Position numbers and translations under genes: made by a program
Notes under the pieces: generated by a model
The model's input: only the letters and a program-made list of their open reading frames with translations
Told to the model about the DNA's origin: nothing
Database searches by the model: none
Shown here: piece after piece, positions 1 through 5,921 of the stretch
Layout: each line of letters opens with the position of its first letter
Numbering within the stretch: the first letter of the stretch is position 1
Origin: Verrucomicrobia bacterium UBA1731
GTDB lineage: Bacteria; Verrucomicrobiota; Kiritimatiellia; RFP12; UBA1067
Assembly: GCA_002317575.1 (NCBI GenBank)
Contig: DCIH01000045.1
Coordinates: 14,763 to 24,368 of the forward strand
Length of the DNA: 9,606 bases
Direction of reading: 5' to 3'

Positions 1-2
1 TG

Positions 3-98
3 ATCTTCAAGCAGTACGAAGCGGTCCCGAAGACGATCGCCGAGGAAGTCATCGCGAAGCGCGTCAAGGAAGGCAAAGTCCGTCCGATCGCGGATTGA
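3..98 (+). CDS. 3' end of an unrecognised upstream gene (partial)
   Basis: An open frame enters from the left edge and ends at a TGA at 96-98. It supplies the last 31 residues of a protein, a Lys/Glu-rich, probably helical tail ending in KVRPIAD. The tail reads as coding: codon third positions are G/C-rich like the neighbours, and the other two + frames do not give a similar protein. I cannot assign a family from 31 residues. The stop lies 8 nt before the proB ATG, so the two genes are probably co-transcribed. Confidence 0.6.
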   Translation: MFKQYEAVPKTIAEEVIAKRVKEGKVRPIAD

Positions 99-106
99 CC
101 TCTGCC

Positions 107-919
107 ATGAAAGCGACGGCGGAGCGTTTTGACGGACGCGGCGTGCTGAAAGACGCGCGCCGCGTGGTGGTGAAAGTCGGAACGCACGCCATCGCGAAAG
201 CGACGGGGCGCCCGGATTATCCGGCGCTCCGTCGTCTCGTTTCCGGCATCTGCGCGTTGCGCAAGGCCGGACTCGAGGTGGTGTTCGTCTCGTCCGGCGC
301 CGTGGCGGCGGGCATCGAGGCGCTGGGCCTCAAGGCGCGTCCCAAGGACGTGATGGGCGTCCAGACGTGCGCGGCCGTCGGCCAGGCGCGCTACATCACG
401 GAATACGAAAAGCTTTTCGGCGCGGAAGGCGTCAAGATCGGCCAGGTGCTCTTGACCCACGCCGACTTCGAAGACCGCCATCGCGCGCAGAATGTGCGCC
501 GCGTGCTGGATGGTCTCGTCGCGAACGGCATCGTGCCGATCGTGAACGAAAACGACGTGGTGGCGGACGAAGAACTGAAGGGGCAGACCTTCGGCGACAA
601 CGACTGGCTGTCGTCCCTGATTTCCAAACTCGTGAAGGCCGACGCGCTCGTGCTGCTCACGACGGTGGATGGCCTCCTCGACGCGAAGGGCCGCCGCATC
701 CCCGAGGTGACGAGCTTCCGCAAGGCGCTCTCGCTCGTGAAGGCGGGCGTCAAGGGCGCGCTCTCCAAGGGCGGCATGGATTCCAAGCTCAAGGCCGCGA
801 AGAACGCCGTGGAAAGCGGCATCGACGTGGTCATCGCCAATGGTCGCGCGGGCGGCACGTTGACATCCCTGCTCGCGGGTCGCGACGTGGGTACGTTCTT
901 CCCCGCGGCGACGCTCTGA
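107..919 (+). CDS. proB: Glutamate 5-kinase, short form without PUA domain
   Basis: This enzyme phosphorylates L-glutamate to gamma-glutamyl phosphate, the first step of cytosolic proline synthesis. The 270 residues form one amino-acid-kinase domain: VVKVGTHAIAK with Lys23 in the N-terminal nucleotide loop, VSSGAVAAG (61-69), the substrate segment IVNENDVVA (145-153), GDND (163-166), LLTTVDGL (183-190) and KGGM followed by Lys227. The family norm for the first motif is VKVGSS/T, and for the late loop GTGGM; here the latter is SKGGM. The chain ends at VGTFF, where E. coli ProB (367 aa) continues into a C-terminal PUA domain, so that domain is absent. I chose ATG 107; a TTG at 95, overlapping the previous stop, would add four residues. 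No clear Shine-Dalgarno precedes either start, which fits coupling to the gene upstream. No proA is adjacent. Confidence 0.9.
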   Translation: MKATAERFDGRGVLKDARRVVVKVGTHAIAKATGRPDYPALRRLVSGICALRKAGLEVVFVSSGAVAAGIEALGLKARPKDVMGVQTCAAVGQARYITEYEKLFGAEGVKIGQVLLTHADFEDRHRAQNVRRVLDGLVANGIVPIVNENDVVADEELKGQTFGDNDWLSSLISKLVKADALVLLTTVDGLLDAKGRRIPEVTSFRKALSLVKAGVKGALSKGGMDSKLKAAKNAVESGIDVVIANGRAGGTLTSLLAGRDVGTFFPAATL

Positions 920-924
920 TTTCC

Positions 925-930
925 GAGAGG
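925..930 (+). promoter_or_regulatory. Shine-Dalgarno of the D-aminoacylase gene
   Basis: GAGAGG lies 7 nt before the ATG at 938 and fixes that start. It sits in the 18-nt gap after the proB stop, so the deacylase is probably read from the same transcript. Confidence 0.7.
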
Positions 931-937
931 TGCGCCC

Positions 938-2542
938 ATGGCGTCCCTGCTGATCGTCAACGGATTCGTGGTGGACGGCACGGACCGTCCCGGTTACGCG
1001 GCGGATGTGCGCATCGAGGGCGACCGCATCGCCGAAATCGTGCCGCGCGTTCCAAAAACGCCCAACGCCCAACACTCAACTCTCGACTCCGCCGAAGGCG
1101 CTGCTGTCGTCGATGCCGCTGGCGCGTGGGTCACGCCCGGGTTCATCGACGCGCATGCGCATTCCGATGCGTACCTCGTGCTGGAGCCGGACGCGCCGAG
1201 CAAGCTTTCGCAGGGCGTCACCACGGAGGTCAACGGACAGTGCGGCGGCAGCGTCGCGCCGCGCTACGGCGAGGCGCGCCTTTCCGGCGATTGGGCGGCG
1301 CTTTTGGGCGAACGCCTCACCTGGCGTTCGCTCGCGGAATACCGCGCCGTCCTCGCGCAGGCGAAGCCCGCGATTAACACGGTCCAGTTCGTCGGCCACA
1401 ACACGCTCCGCAGCAGCGTGATCGGCTACGCCGCGAAGCGCGCGACGCCCGAAACGCAGAAGGCGATGGAGGATCTTCTGGCGCGCGAGCTGGACGACGG
1501 CGGCTGGGGCCTCACCACGGGGCTTATCTACCAGCCCGGCAAGTATTCGGACGCCGCGGAAGTGACGGGTCTCGCGCGCGTCGCGGCGGCACATGGCGGC
1601 TATTACGCGACGCACATGCGCAGCGAAGGGGACGCCATCCACGAGGCGATCGACGAAGTGCTCGCGCTCGTCCGGGCGACGGGCATCCGTGCCGAGATCT
1701 CGCATTTGAAGACGAGCGGCAAGCGCAACTGGAACAAGATCGATTCCGTCCTGGAGAAGATCGACGCCGCGGTGTCGTCGGGCGAGCTTTTGGGCAGCGA
1801 CCGCTATCCCTACTGCGCGGCGGGGACGGATCTCGACGTGGTGTTTCCCGACTGGGCGGGCGAAGGCGCCGCGCCGGCGGAGATGGTCCGGCTGGCGGAT
1901 CCCGCGACGCGCGCGAAGATCGCCGCCGAGATCGACGCGTCGGGACGCGACTGGGAACTCGTGCGCGTGGGCGGTACGTGGTCCGACATGACGCGTCCGT
2001 ACGCGGGACGGTCGATCGCGGAAATCCTGCGCGCCGAAAACGGCGCGAGCGCGGGCGAACTCATCTGCCGCATTTTGGAAGCGGACGGCTGCAAGACGGG
2101 CGGGTTCTTCTTCGGGATGAGCGAGGAGAACCTCAAGAAGATCTACGCGATGGACTGGATCGTGCCCGGTTCGGACGCGAGTTTGCGCGCGCCGTGGGGG
2201 CCGCTCGGGGCGGATCATCCGCATCCGCGCGCGTACGGCACGATGCCGGAGTTCTTCCGCCGGTTGACGCAGGAGCTCGGCGTCGCGCCCGAGAAGGCGA
2301 TCGCGCGCATGACGTCCGTTCCGGCGAAGCGCTTCGGCATCCGCGGGCGCGGCATCCTGGAGAAGGGCGCGTTCGCGGATGTCGCGGTGTGGCGTCCGGA
2401 CGCGTTCAGGTCGTCCGCGACATACGACAAGCCGCACGCGTTCGCCGCGGGCATGGACTGCGTGGTGGTGAACGGCGCGGTCGCCTATCGCGGCGGCGCG
2501 TTCACGCACGCGGGCACCGGCCGCTTCCTCGAGCGTGCTTGA
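938..2542 (+). CDS. N-acyl-D-amino-acid deacylase (D-aminoacylase-type zinc amidohydrolase)
   Basis: This is a cytosolic amidohydrolase-superfamily enzyme (534 aa, close to the usual 480-530) expected to hydrolyse N-acyl-D-amino acids or related amides. All metal and catalytic positions known from Alcaligenes D-aminoacylase have counterparts: the HxH pair His73/His75 in DAHAHSD, Cys102 in NGQCGGSVAP, His226 in THMRSE, His256 in ISHLK and Asp413 in GSDAS. Other family marks are GLTTGLIYQPG (191-201), DRYPY (288-292), HPRAYGT (429-435) and the C-terminal SVPAKRFGIRGRG segment followed by the FADVAVW beta-sandwich strand. No signal peptide is visible. Residues 42-51 come from a heptanucleotide repeat inserted between the first beta strands and AAVVDAAG. 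Exact substrate is unknown: D-Glu, D-Asp and broad-specificity enzymes share these motifs, as do some dihydroorotase-like relatives. It overlaps the -35 box of the next transcription unit. Confidence 0.9.
   Translation: MASLLIVNGFVVDGTDRPGYAADVRIEGDRIAEIVPRVPKTPNAQHSTLDSAEGAAVVDAAGAWVTPGFIDAHAHSDAYLVLEPDAPSKLSQGVTTEVNGQCGGSVAPRYGEARLSGDWAALLGERLTWRSLAEYRAVLAQAKPAINTVQFVGHNTLRSSVIGYAAKRATPETQKAMEDLLARELDDGGWGLTTGLIYQPGKYSDAAEVTGLARVAAAHGGYYATHMRSEGDAIHEAIDEVLALVRATGIRAEISHLKTSGKRNWNKIDSVLEKIDAAVSSGELLGSDRYPYCAAGTDLDVVFPDWAGEGAAPAEMVRLADPATRAKIAAEIDASGRDWELVRVGGTWSDMTRPYAGRSIAEILRAENGASAGELICRILEADGCKTGGFFFGMSEENLKKIYAMDWIVPGSDASLRAPWGPLGADHPHPRAYGTMPEFFRRLTQELGVAPEKAIARMTSVPAKRFGIRGRGILEKGAFADVAVWRPDAFRSSATYDKPHAFAAGMDCVVVNGAVAYRGGAFTHAGTGRFLERA
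1061..1088 (+). repeat. Four-copy heptanucleotide tract inside the deacylase gene
   Basis: Four successive 7-mers are visible: CCCAACG, CCCAACA, CTCAACT and CTCGACT. The tract is less G+C-rich than its surroundings. It begins on a codon boundary and reads in frame as P-N-A-Q-H-S-T-L-D-S (residues 42-51), replacing what is usually a short turn in the N-terminal beta domain. The copies are imperfect, suggesting an old insertion that has partly drifted. Confidence 0.7.
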
Positions 2543-2567
2543 CGTCGCGCGGACGGCGCGGTAATAT
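2539..2567 (+). promoter_or_regulatory. Sigma70-type promoter for the ftsB-like / M50 / hemW unit
   Basis: TTGACG (2539-2544) and TAATAT (2562-2567) are separated by exactly 17 nt. The -35 hexamer overlaps the TGA stop of the deacylase (2540-2542). A start about 7 nt after the -10 box would fall near 2574, only a few bases before the ATG at 2577, so the mRNA would be almost leaderless. Confidence 0.65.
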
Positions 2568-2576
2568 ACGGGGCAA

Positions 2577-2861
2577 ATGAGCGAGTTGGTGGACAAACTT
2601 TTCCGGGGGCTTTTCTTCCTGCTTTTCGCGGCGATCGTCGTCACGGGCATCGTCACGACGCTCCCGAAATACCGTCAGGTCGGTGCCCTGGAAAAGGAAC
2701 ACGCGAACCTCGAGCGGCGCATCGCCGACAAGCAGCGTGAAATCGCCGCCGTCAAGGAAAAGCAGAACCGCTTCAATACGGACCGCGATTTCGTCGAAGC
2801 GCTTGCGCGCGAGAACCGCCGCGTCTTCCCCGGCGAGCTCGTGTTCATCTTCGACAAGTGA
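2577..2861 (+). CDS. FtsB/DivIC-like septum formation initiator protein
   Basis: This is a small bitopic membrane protein of 94 aa, of the same size and plan as FtsB (103 aa in E. coli). It has a short cytoplasmic N-terminus, one hydrophobic segment at about residues 10-29 (GLFFLLFAAIVVTGIVTTL), then a charged coiled coil at about 32-66. The tail reads DFVEALAREN (71-80) and then PGELVFIF (85-92), close to the FtsB/DivIC signature ending in ARE...PGE.v.f. FtsB bridges FtsL and FtsQ in the divisome and helps activate septal wall synthesis. The ATG at 2577 has little Shine-Dalgarno and sits almost at the predicted transcription start. An in-frame GTG at 2589 is a possible alternative that would restore a short leader. 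Its stop overlaps the next gene's GTG start by 4 nt. Family assignment is by architecture and tail motif, as coiled-coil proteins diverge fast. Confidence 0.8.
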   Translation: MSELVDKLFRGLFFLLFAAIVVTGIVTTLPKYRQVGALEKEHANLERRIADKQREIAAVKEKQNRFNTDRDFVEALARENRRVFPGELVFIFDK

Positions 2862-3571
2862 GGCGTCGCGTGGTGCGTTTCGCCCGTTTCCTCGCCTCGT
2901 TCCTGTTCTTCCCTTTTGCCTGGGCGCTGTGCCGCACATGCGTGGACGCGTTTTCGCTGATGCCTTCGCCGGAAGCCACATTCCTTTCGCGCGAGGCGTT
3001 GTCGCTTCTGGGCGGCATGGTGGCGTTTCTGCTCTTCTGGGGCTTCGCGCCCGCGCCGGTGAAGGTCTATGTGTTCGGTCACGAACTCACGCACGCGCTG
3101 TGGGGTCTCGCCTTCGGCGCGCGCGTGTCGAAGTTGCGCGTGAACGACGCGGGCGGCAGCGTGGAACTTTCAAAGTCGAACGTGTGGATCACGCTCGCGC
3201 CGTATTTCTTCCCGTTCTACACCATGGTCGTGGTCGCGGCGGCGCTTGTGACGCGTTGTTTCGCGAAGCCGCTGCCGTGCGTCTGGCTGTGGACATTCGC
3301 CGTGGGATTCACCTGGTGTTTCCACTGCTGCTTCACGCTGAAGTCGCTGTCGCAGCGTCAGCCCGACATCCAGGAATACGGCCGGTTCTTTTCCTGGACG
3401 CTCATCTTCATCTGCAACGTGCTGGGCGTTCTCGTGTGGATCGTCTGCACCACGGAGCTGACATTCGGCACGGTGGGCGGCCGTCTCTTCGATCGCGCCG
3501 TTTCGGCGTACATGGCCACGGGGGGCTTCATCGTTGAATCTGTACGCGCACTTCCCGTTCTGCAGAAGTAA
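2858..3571 (+). CDS. Membrane metalloprotease of M50 / site-2-protease-like type
   Basis: A 237-aa polytopic membrane protein with hydrophobic segments at about residues 8-27, 48-65, 67-88, 113-133, 139-160 and 178-199. The fourth-to-last conserved feature is HELTH (75-79), a zinc-binding HExxH placed within a hydrophobic stretch, followed by FGARVSKLRV, and GGSVEL (99-104). This matches the M50B-like arrangement in which HExxH begins a helix and a glycine-rich strand follows. A candidate third metal ligand is Asp170 in the QPDIQEYG segment, ahead of the last membrane helix. The usual M50 LDG motif is not seen. S2P-type enzymes cut transmembrane helices, but the substrate here is unknown. The GTG at 2858 overlaps the ftsB-like stop (GTGA). 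GTG 2870 or 2873, spaced 6 or 9 nt after GAGG (2860-2863), are equally reasonable starts. Its 3' end overlaps hemW by 38 nt. Confidence 0.7.
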   Translation: MRRRVVRFARFLASFLFFPFAWALCRTCVDAFSLMPSPEATFLSREALSLLGGMVAFLLFWGFAPAPVKVYVFGHELTHALWGLAFGARVSKLRVNDAGGSVELSKSNVWITLAPYFFPFYTMVVVAAALVTRCFAKPLPCVWLWTFAVGFTWCFHCCFTLKSLSQRQPDIQEYGRFFSWTLIFICNVLGVLVWIVCTTELTFGTVGGRLFDRAVSAYMATGGFIVESVRALPVLQK

Positions 3572-4586
3572 GTGCGCGTATTGCGCACTGCATTCGCGCG
3601 CGGGTTCTTCGTCCGAAGCGCGCGCCGCACACGTGGCGGAGCTCGTGCGGCGCATTCGCGCCGAGGCGGACGCCGGTCGCGCGTGGGACGGCGTGTACTT
3701 CGGCGGCGGTTCGCCGGCGTTGTGCGACCTGTCGCCGTTCGCCGCGTGCGGTCTCGGCGGCGCCGCGGAATTTACCGTGGAACTTCATCCTTTGGACGCC
3801 ACGGACGCGAAGCTGGACGAACTGTCCTCCATCGGCGTCAACCGCATCTCCATGGGCGTGCAGAGCTTCGACGATTCCGTTCTTGCGCGCATGGGGCGCG
3901 GCCATGCGGCCGCCGACGCGCTGGCGGCCTGGCGGCGCATCCGCGCGCACGGCTTCCGCAACGCGGGCATCGATCTGATCGCCGGCTGGCCCGCCGGGGA
4001 CGCGGACGTCTGGCGGCGCACCGTGGACATGGCCTGTGCGCTCGAGCCCGAGCACGTGAGCTGCTACACGCTCATCCGCGAACCCGGCACGCGCGTGGAC
4101 TTGTGGGCGCGGAAGGGGTCGTTCGCGCAGCCGGACGACGATGCGGCCTTGGCGGAACTCGATTTCGCGTGGTTGGCGTTCGAGAAGTTCGGGTTGCGCC
4201 GCTATGAAATCTCGAACTATGCGCGGCCCGGTTTCGAATGCCGTCATAACCTCGGCACCTGGCGCGGCGAGGATTACCTGGGGTTTGGCGAGGGCGCACA
4301 CGGCCGCGTGGGGTTGACGCGCACGGAGAACGGCGCGGTCGTCGAGACGCTGACGCCCGAGCGCGATGCCGTGGAGCGTGCGCTGTTCGCGTTCCGCATG
4401 CGCGAAGGGCTGGATTTGGACGCGGCGGCGGTTCGTTTTCCCGCATTGATTCCGCGTTTGGGCGAATGGCGCAAGACGCTCGCTCGGTTGGCGGGCGAAG
4501 GACTGGTCGTCGCCAAGGGCGCCCGCTGGCGACTCACCCGCCGCGGTACGGAAGTGTGCGACAGCGTCCTGGCGGAATTGATTTGA
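3534..4586 (+). CDS. hemW: Radical SAM heme chaperone HemW (coproporphyrinogen oxidase-like)
   Basis: A 350-aa radical SAM protein of the HemW/HemN-like group; HemW binds heme and an Fe4S4 cluster and delivers heme to target proteins. The cluster motif CRSKCAYC gives Cys10, Cys14 and Cys17. The fourth cysteine of true HemN (CxxxCxxCxC) is absent, favouring HemW over oxygen-independent coproporphyrinogen oxidase. Further marks are YFGGGSP (55-61), RISMGVQSFDD (104-114), DLIAGWPAG (147-155), HVSCYTL (174-180), YEISNYARPG (224-233), HNLGTW (238-243) and a winged-helix-like C-terminus. TTG 3534 is the only start that keeps the conserved N-terminal strand (NLYAHFPFC); a G6 run at 3520-3525 is an acceptable ribosome site 8 nt upstream. 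The 38-nt overlap with the protease gene implies translational coupling. Confidence 0.9.
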   Translation: MNLYAHFPFCRSKCAYCALHSRAGSSSEARAAHVAELVRRIRAEADAGRAWDGVYFGGGSPALCDLSPFAACGLGGAAEFTVELHPLDATDAKLDELSSIGVNRISMGVQSFDDSVLARMGRGHAAADALAAWRRIRAHGFRNAGIDLIAGWPAGDADVWRRTVDMACALEPEHVSCYTLIREPGTRVDLWARKGSFAQPDDDAALAELDFAWLAFEKFGLRRYEISNYARPGFECRHNLGTWRGEDYLGFGEGAHGRVGLTRTENGAVVETLTPERDAVERALFAFRMREGLDLDAAAVRFPALIPRLGEWRKTLARLAGEGLVVAKGARWRLTRRGTEVCDSVLAELI

Positions 4587-4600
4587 AATTCCATAAAATA

Positions 4601-4614
4601 ATTGACCTGTCAAT
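4601..4614. promoter_or_regulatory. 14-bp palindrome overlapping the -35 box (possible operator)
   Basis: ATTGAC-CT-GTCAAT is a perfect 6+2+6 inverted repeat covering the whole -35 hexamer. After a 2-nt mismatch the symmetry continues with AAAA (4595-4598) against TTTT (4617-4620). The position suits a dimeric repressor site. It could instead form a weak A/U-rich hairpin with the following T run, acting as a terminator for the hemW transcript. The sequence alone does not separate the two. Confidence 0.4.
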
Positions 4615-4629
4615 GTTTTTTGCTACAAT
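4602..4629 (+). promoter_or_regulatory. Promoter with extended -10 ahead of the Gfo/Idh/MocA-like gene
   Basis: TTGACC (4602-4607) and TACAAT (4624-4629) are 16 nt apart, and TG at 4621-4622 makes an extended -10 (TGCTACAAT). The predicted start is near 4636, giving a leader of about 18 nt. The segment 4586-4630 is an A/T-rich island in an otherwise G/C-rich window. Confidence 0.75.
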
Positions 4630-4642
4630 GGTCGGCGTTATT

Positions 4643-4647
4643 GGGAG
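4643..4647 (+). promoter_or_regulatory. Shine-Dalgarno of the Gfo/Idh/MocA-like gene
   Basis: GGGAG is spaced 6 nt before ATG 4654. This favours that ATG over the in-frame TTG at 4648, which directly abuts the GGGAG. Confidence 0.7.
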
Positions 4648-4653
4648 TTGAGT

Positions 4654-5748
4654 ATGGACAAGATAAACATTGAGCGCGGCGCGGAGAACTCTCCGACCGG
4701 CGGTAAACCGCCCGTGCAGATTGGCGTTTTGGGTCTGGGACGGTCGTTTTTGCTGGAACATATGCCCGTTTTGGCGCAATTGCGCGATTATTTCCGGGTG
4801 GTGGCGTTGTGCGATGTCGAAAAACCGCATCGCGATCTGGCGGCGGAGACGTTCCCCGAAGCGCATTTGTACCGGCGCATCAACGACATGATGGACGACA
4901 CGGAAATGGAGCTTCTGTTCATCGCGCTCCCGAGCGCCCATCACGAACGCGTGGCGCTCGCCGGTTTGCGTCATGGTTTCTGGACGATTACCGAGACGCC
5001 GATGGCCCTCACTTACGATGGTGCGGCGAAAATGCGTGCGGCGTCCGCCAAGGCGCGTAACCGGCTCGGCGTGTGCGTGCCGGAGATGTTCGCGCCCGAC
5101 TTCCGCCTGGCGTGTCTGGCGGCTCAGGAAAAGCGGCTTGGCGACGTCTACGACGTTCGCATCCGCAGCCAGCGCTGGGAGCGCCGCAGCGACTGGCAGA
5201 CGCTGGGGCGTTGCGGCGGCGGCATGTCGCAGCGGGAAGGGCTTGTGCGCGTCGTGCAGGCCGTGCGTCTCATGAAGACGCCGCCCACGCAATTGTGGAG
5301 CGACTTCAAGCGTTTGGCTTCCGCCGGCGACGCGGAGGATTACGTGCGCGTCATGCTCAAGACGCATGGCCAGGTCACGGCGGACGTGGAGCTGACGGGT
5401 GCGCATCTGGACGCGTCCGACCCGTCCTTCACGATTCGCGGCGAGCACGGCAGCTTCACCGTGATGCCCGGCGCCTCGGAAGGCACGCTCCGATTCCTCG
5501 ATCCCGCCTACAAGCTGCCGCGCCGCCGTTCGAGCGTGCAGACACCGCCGCTCAAGACGCCGGTGGACGAGACGCCGATGATTGAAGAGAAGCTGTCGCT
5601 GCCGGAATCCGCGGATGCGGTGCGTGACTACTGGCGTGCGGTGTTCGATTGGGTCCGCTGTTCGAAGCCGTTTCCGGTTTCGTTGGACGAAATCACCGAA
5701 GCAACGCGTTATGTGCAGGTGGCGAAACAATCGTCGCCGTTCGCGTGA
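4654..5748 (+). CDS. Gfo/Idh/MocA-family protein with substituted catalytic residues
   Basis: A 364-aa protein of the usual family size. Residues 21-140 form a Rossmann NAD(P)-binding domain: QIGVLGLGRSFLLEHMPVL (22-40) carries a GxGxx-type loop, ALCD (51-54) the acidic end of the second strand, and FIALPSAHH (89-97) the next strand. The C-terminal alpha/beta domain follows, with a YWRAVFDWVR segment near 326-335. Active members carry EKP and, after a GGG turn, a D...H pair. Here the first is TETP (Glu114-Thr115-Pro116, no Lys). After GGG (188-190) the text reads MSQREGLVRVVQ, with no Asp or His in the expected places. Dehydrogenase activity is therefore doubtful; a binding or regulatory role, or unusual chemistry, is possible. 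The gene stands alone behind its own promoter and is followed by a convergent tRNA. Substrate unknown. Confidence 0.8.
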   Translation: MDKINIERGAENSPTGGKPPVQIGVLGLGRSFLLEHMPVLAQLRDYFRVVALCDVEKPHRDLAAETFPEAHLYRRINDMMDDTEMELLFIALPSAHHERVALAGLRHGFWTITETPMALTYDGAAKMRAASAKARNRLGVCVPEMFAPDFRLACLAAQEKRLGDVYDVRIRSQRWERRSDWQTLGRCGGGMSQREGLVRVVQAVRLMKTPPTQLWSDFKRLASAGDAEDYVRVMLKTHGQVTADVELTGAHLDASDPSFTIRGEHGSFTVMPGASEGTLRFLDPAYKLPRRRSSVQTPPLKTPVDETPMIEEKLSLPESADAVRDYWRAVFDWVRCSKPFPVSLDEITEATRYVQVAKQSSPFA

Positions 5749-5766
5749 CGCTCAGGAGAGGGGGAA

Positions 5767-5840
5767 TGGTTGCCTCATAAGGATTCGAACCTTAACAAGC
5801 AGATTCAGAATCTGCGGTGCTACCGTTACACCATGAGGCA
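5767..5840 (-). tRNA. tRNA-Gln (anticodon CUG), CCA encoded
   Basis: On the minus strand the sequence folds into a complete cloverleaf. The acceptor stem is TGCCTCA/TGAGGCA, with the U1-A72 pair typical of tRNA-Gln. U8 and G9 follow, then a D arm GTG/CAC with GG in its loop, and an anticodon stem GCAGA/TCTGC enclosing TTCTGAA (anticodon CTG). The variable loop is 4 nt, and the T arm is TAAGG/CCTTA around TTCGAAT. Discriminator A73 is followed by a genomically encoded CCA (5767-5769 on the + strand). It is the only minus-strand gene here, convergent with the Gfo/Idh/MocA-like gene (18 nt between them) and divergent from murA. No clear terminator is visible beyond its 3' end. Confidence 0.95.
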
Positions 5841-5861
5841 ATAGGTTCAAAAACGGGGCGT

Positions 5862-5890
5862 ATTGTAGCACTTGACGGTGCTCGGCGCAA
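5862..5890 (-). promoter_or_regulatory. Promoter of the tRNA-Gln gene
   Basis: Read on the minus strand, TTGCGC (complement of 5885-5890) and TACAAT (complement of 5862-5867) are 17 nt apart. TGC directly precedes the -10 box, making TGCTACAAT. Transcription would start about 12-16 nt ahead of the mature tRNA 5' end at 5840, a usual tRNA leader length. Confidence 0.7.
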
Positions 5891-5921
5891 GAGGAAATTT
5901 GAAGATTTTTCGGGTGCGAGA

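Noticed and set aside
367..1377. + strand open frame spanning proB and the deacylase start
   Set aside because: It overlaps two genes with clear active-site motifs in other frames, and its translation is Arg-rich and featureless.
1076..2656. Long minus-strand open frame (526 codons) opposite the deacylase
   Set aside because: Its translation is Arg/Ala-rich low-complexity protein without family motifs. It mirrors the G/C third positions of a well-supported + strand gene, a common effect in G/C-rich DNA.
4534..5730. Minus-strand open frame of 398 codons opposite the Gfo/Idh/MocA-like gene
   Set aside because: Arg/His-rich translation with no motif. It would run across the A/T-rich promoter and palindrome of the + strand gene.
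5749..5769. Rho-independent terminator between the Gfo/Idh/MocA-like gene and the tRNA
   Set aside because: No stem-loop with a T run is present on either strand in this 18-nt gap and its edges.
5872..5900. + strand promoter for murA starting with TTGACG at 5872
   Set aside because: The hexamer 17 nt downstream is AAATTT, a poor -10. The segment is better explained as part of the minus-strand tRNA promoter region.
5817..5921. Upstream extension of the murA frame through the tRNA gene
   Set aside because: It reads through the tRNA and its promoter, while the conserved MurA N-terminal strand starts at ATG 5922.
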